From NCBI GenBank assembly GCA_029204225.1, contig CM055095.1, positions 55,579,612 through 55,643,611 of the forward strand: DNA of 64,000 nucleotides, given 5' to 3'. The stretch comes from Diphasiastrum complanatum. Lineage: Eukaryota > Streptophyta > Lycopodiopsida > Lycopodiales > Lycopodiaceae. Shown piece by piece: positions 63,853 through 64,000 of the stretch. The position numbers were made by a program, and so were the translations under genes. The notes beneath the pieces are model-generated. The model had not been told where the DNA came from. It did no database searches and was given only the letters and a program-made list of their open reading frames with translations. The stretch's first letter is position 1. The number at the start of each line of letters is the position of its first letter.

Positions 63853-64000
63853 TGTAGCGGGTTTTTCCCATCCTCCAACCCTTGATCCAAGCACATTCAA
63901 GCATCAAAGGCTGAAGAGGATTAACTTGTTGTCACGTGAAGATTCATTCCCATGAGAGCATTTTCAACAATTAAATTCACATGCATGCTTATGAGTACAC
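63853..64000 (-). repeat. Start of a Gypsy 5' LTR running off the right edge
   Basis: TGTAGCGGGTTTTTCCC... resembles the left part of the LTR at 10155-10898 (shared TTGATCCAAGCACA, CAAGCATCAA, CATGAGAGCA-like words). With the primer site to its left, it is the inner end of a minus-strand Gypsy 5' LTR. Confidence 0.65.

Overview
The window is nuclear DNA of a land plant with a repeat-rich genome. The support is a split gene for a plastid fibrillin/PAP protein, a plant NDR1/HIN1-like (LEA_2) gene, Ty1/Copia and Ty3/Gypsy elements primed by initiator-Met or Asp-type primer sites, AT-rich spacers and long (AT)n and (TC)n tracts. I cannot name the species. I see no rRNA or tRNA gene, no CRISPR array and nothing bacterial.

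Host genes are few. At the left edge (960-1700, +) lies what looks like the last exon of an unrecognised lysine-rich protein. At 7412-8092 (-) is an intact one-exon LEA_2/NHL membrane protein. At 43329-50181 (-) is a four-exon fibrillin gene (297 codons after joining) with a 4.7 kb first intron full of transposon debris, a GC-AG intron and a duplicated piece of exon 3 inside intron 2. An unrecognised coding-like stretch lies at 36166-36800 (-).

Most of the rest is nested retrotransposons. From 10155 to about 36.1 kb the layers are: (1) a truncated minus-strand Gypsy (3' LTR, an extra ORF after pol, the end of integrase) at 10155-14515; (2) a plus-strand Gypsy remnant (leader, gag, protease, start of RT) in three pieces at 14516-14803, 25402-26213 and 32499-34780; (3) a decayed minus-strand Copia at 14804-25396 inserted into it, with target duplication CTAAG on both sides; (4) a young plus-strand Copia at 18137-24567 inserted in the 5' LTR of that Copia, with one intact 1317-aa gag-pol frame and nearly identical 655-bp LTRs; (5) a second decayed Copia at 26219-32493, with target duplication AATCG, in the same Gypsy gag. 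Further right are a deletion-derived Copia with LTRs at both ends (38154-41769), a minus-strand Copia body (51600-54242), a plus-strand copy of the Gypsy extra ORF (54700-56585), a minus-strand chromovirus tail (56586-57520), two Copia pieces abutting in opposite directions at 60089/60090, and the start of another minus-strand Gypsy LTR at the right edge (63853 on).

The most unusual item is the extra ORF downstream of Gypsy pol. It occurs in two diverged copies on opposite strands. In order it has a hydrophobic segment (in one copy), a coiled-coil-like stretch and a well conserved C-terminal domain, and in the complete copy its stop codon lies in the first bases of the 3' LTR. I do not recognise the protein.
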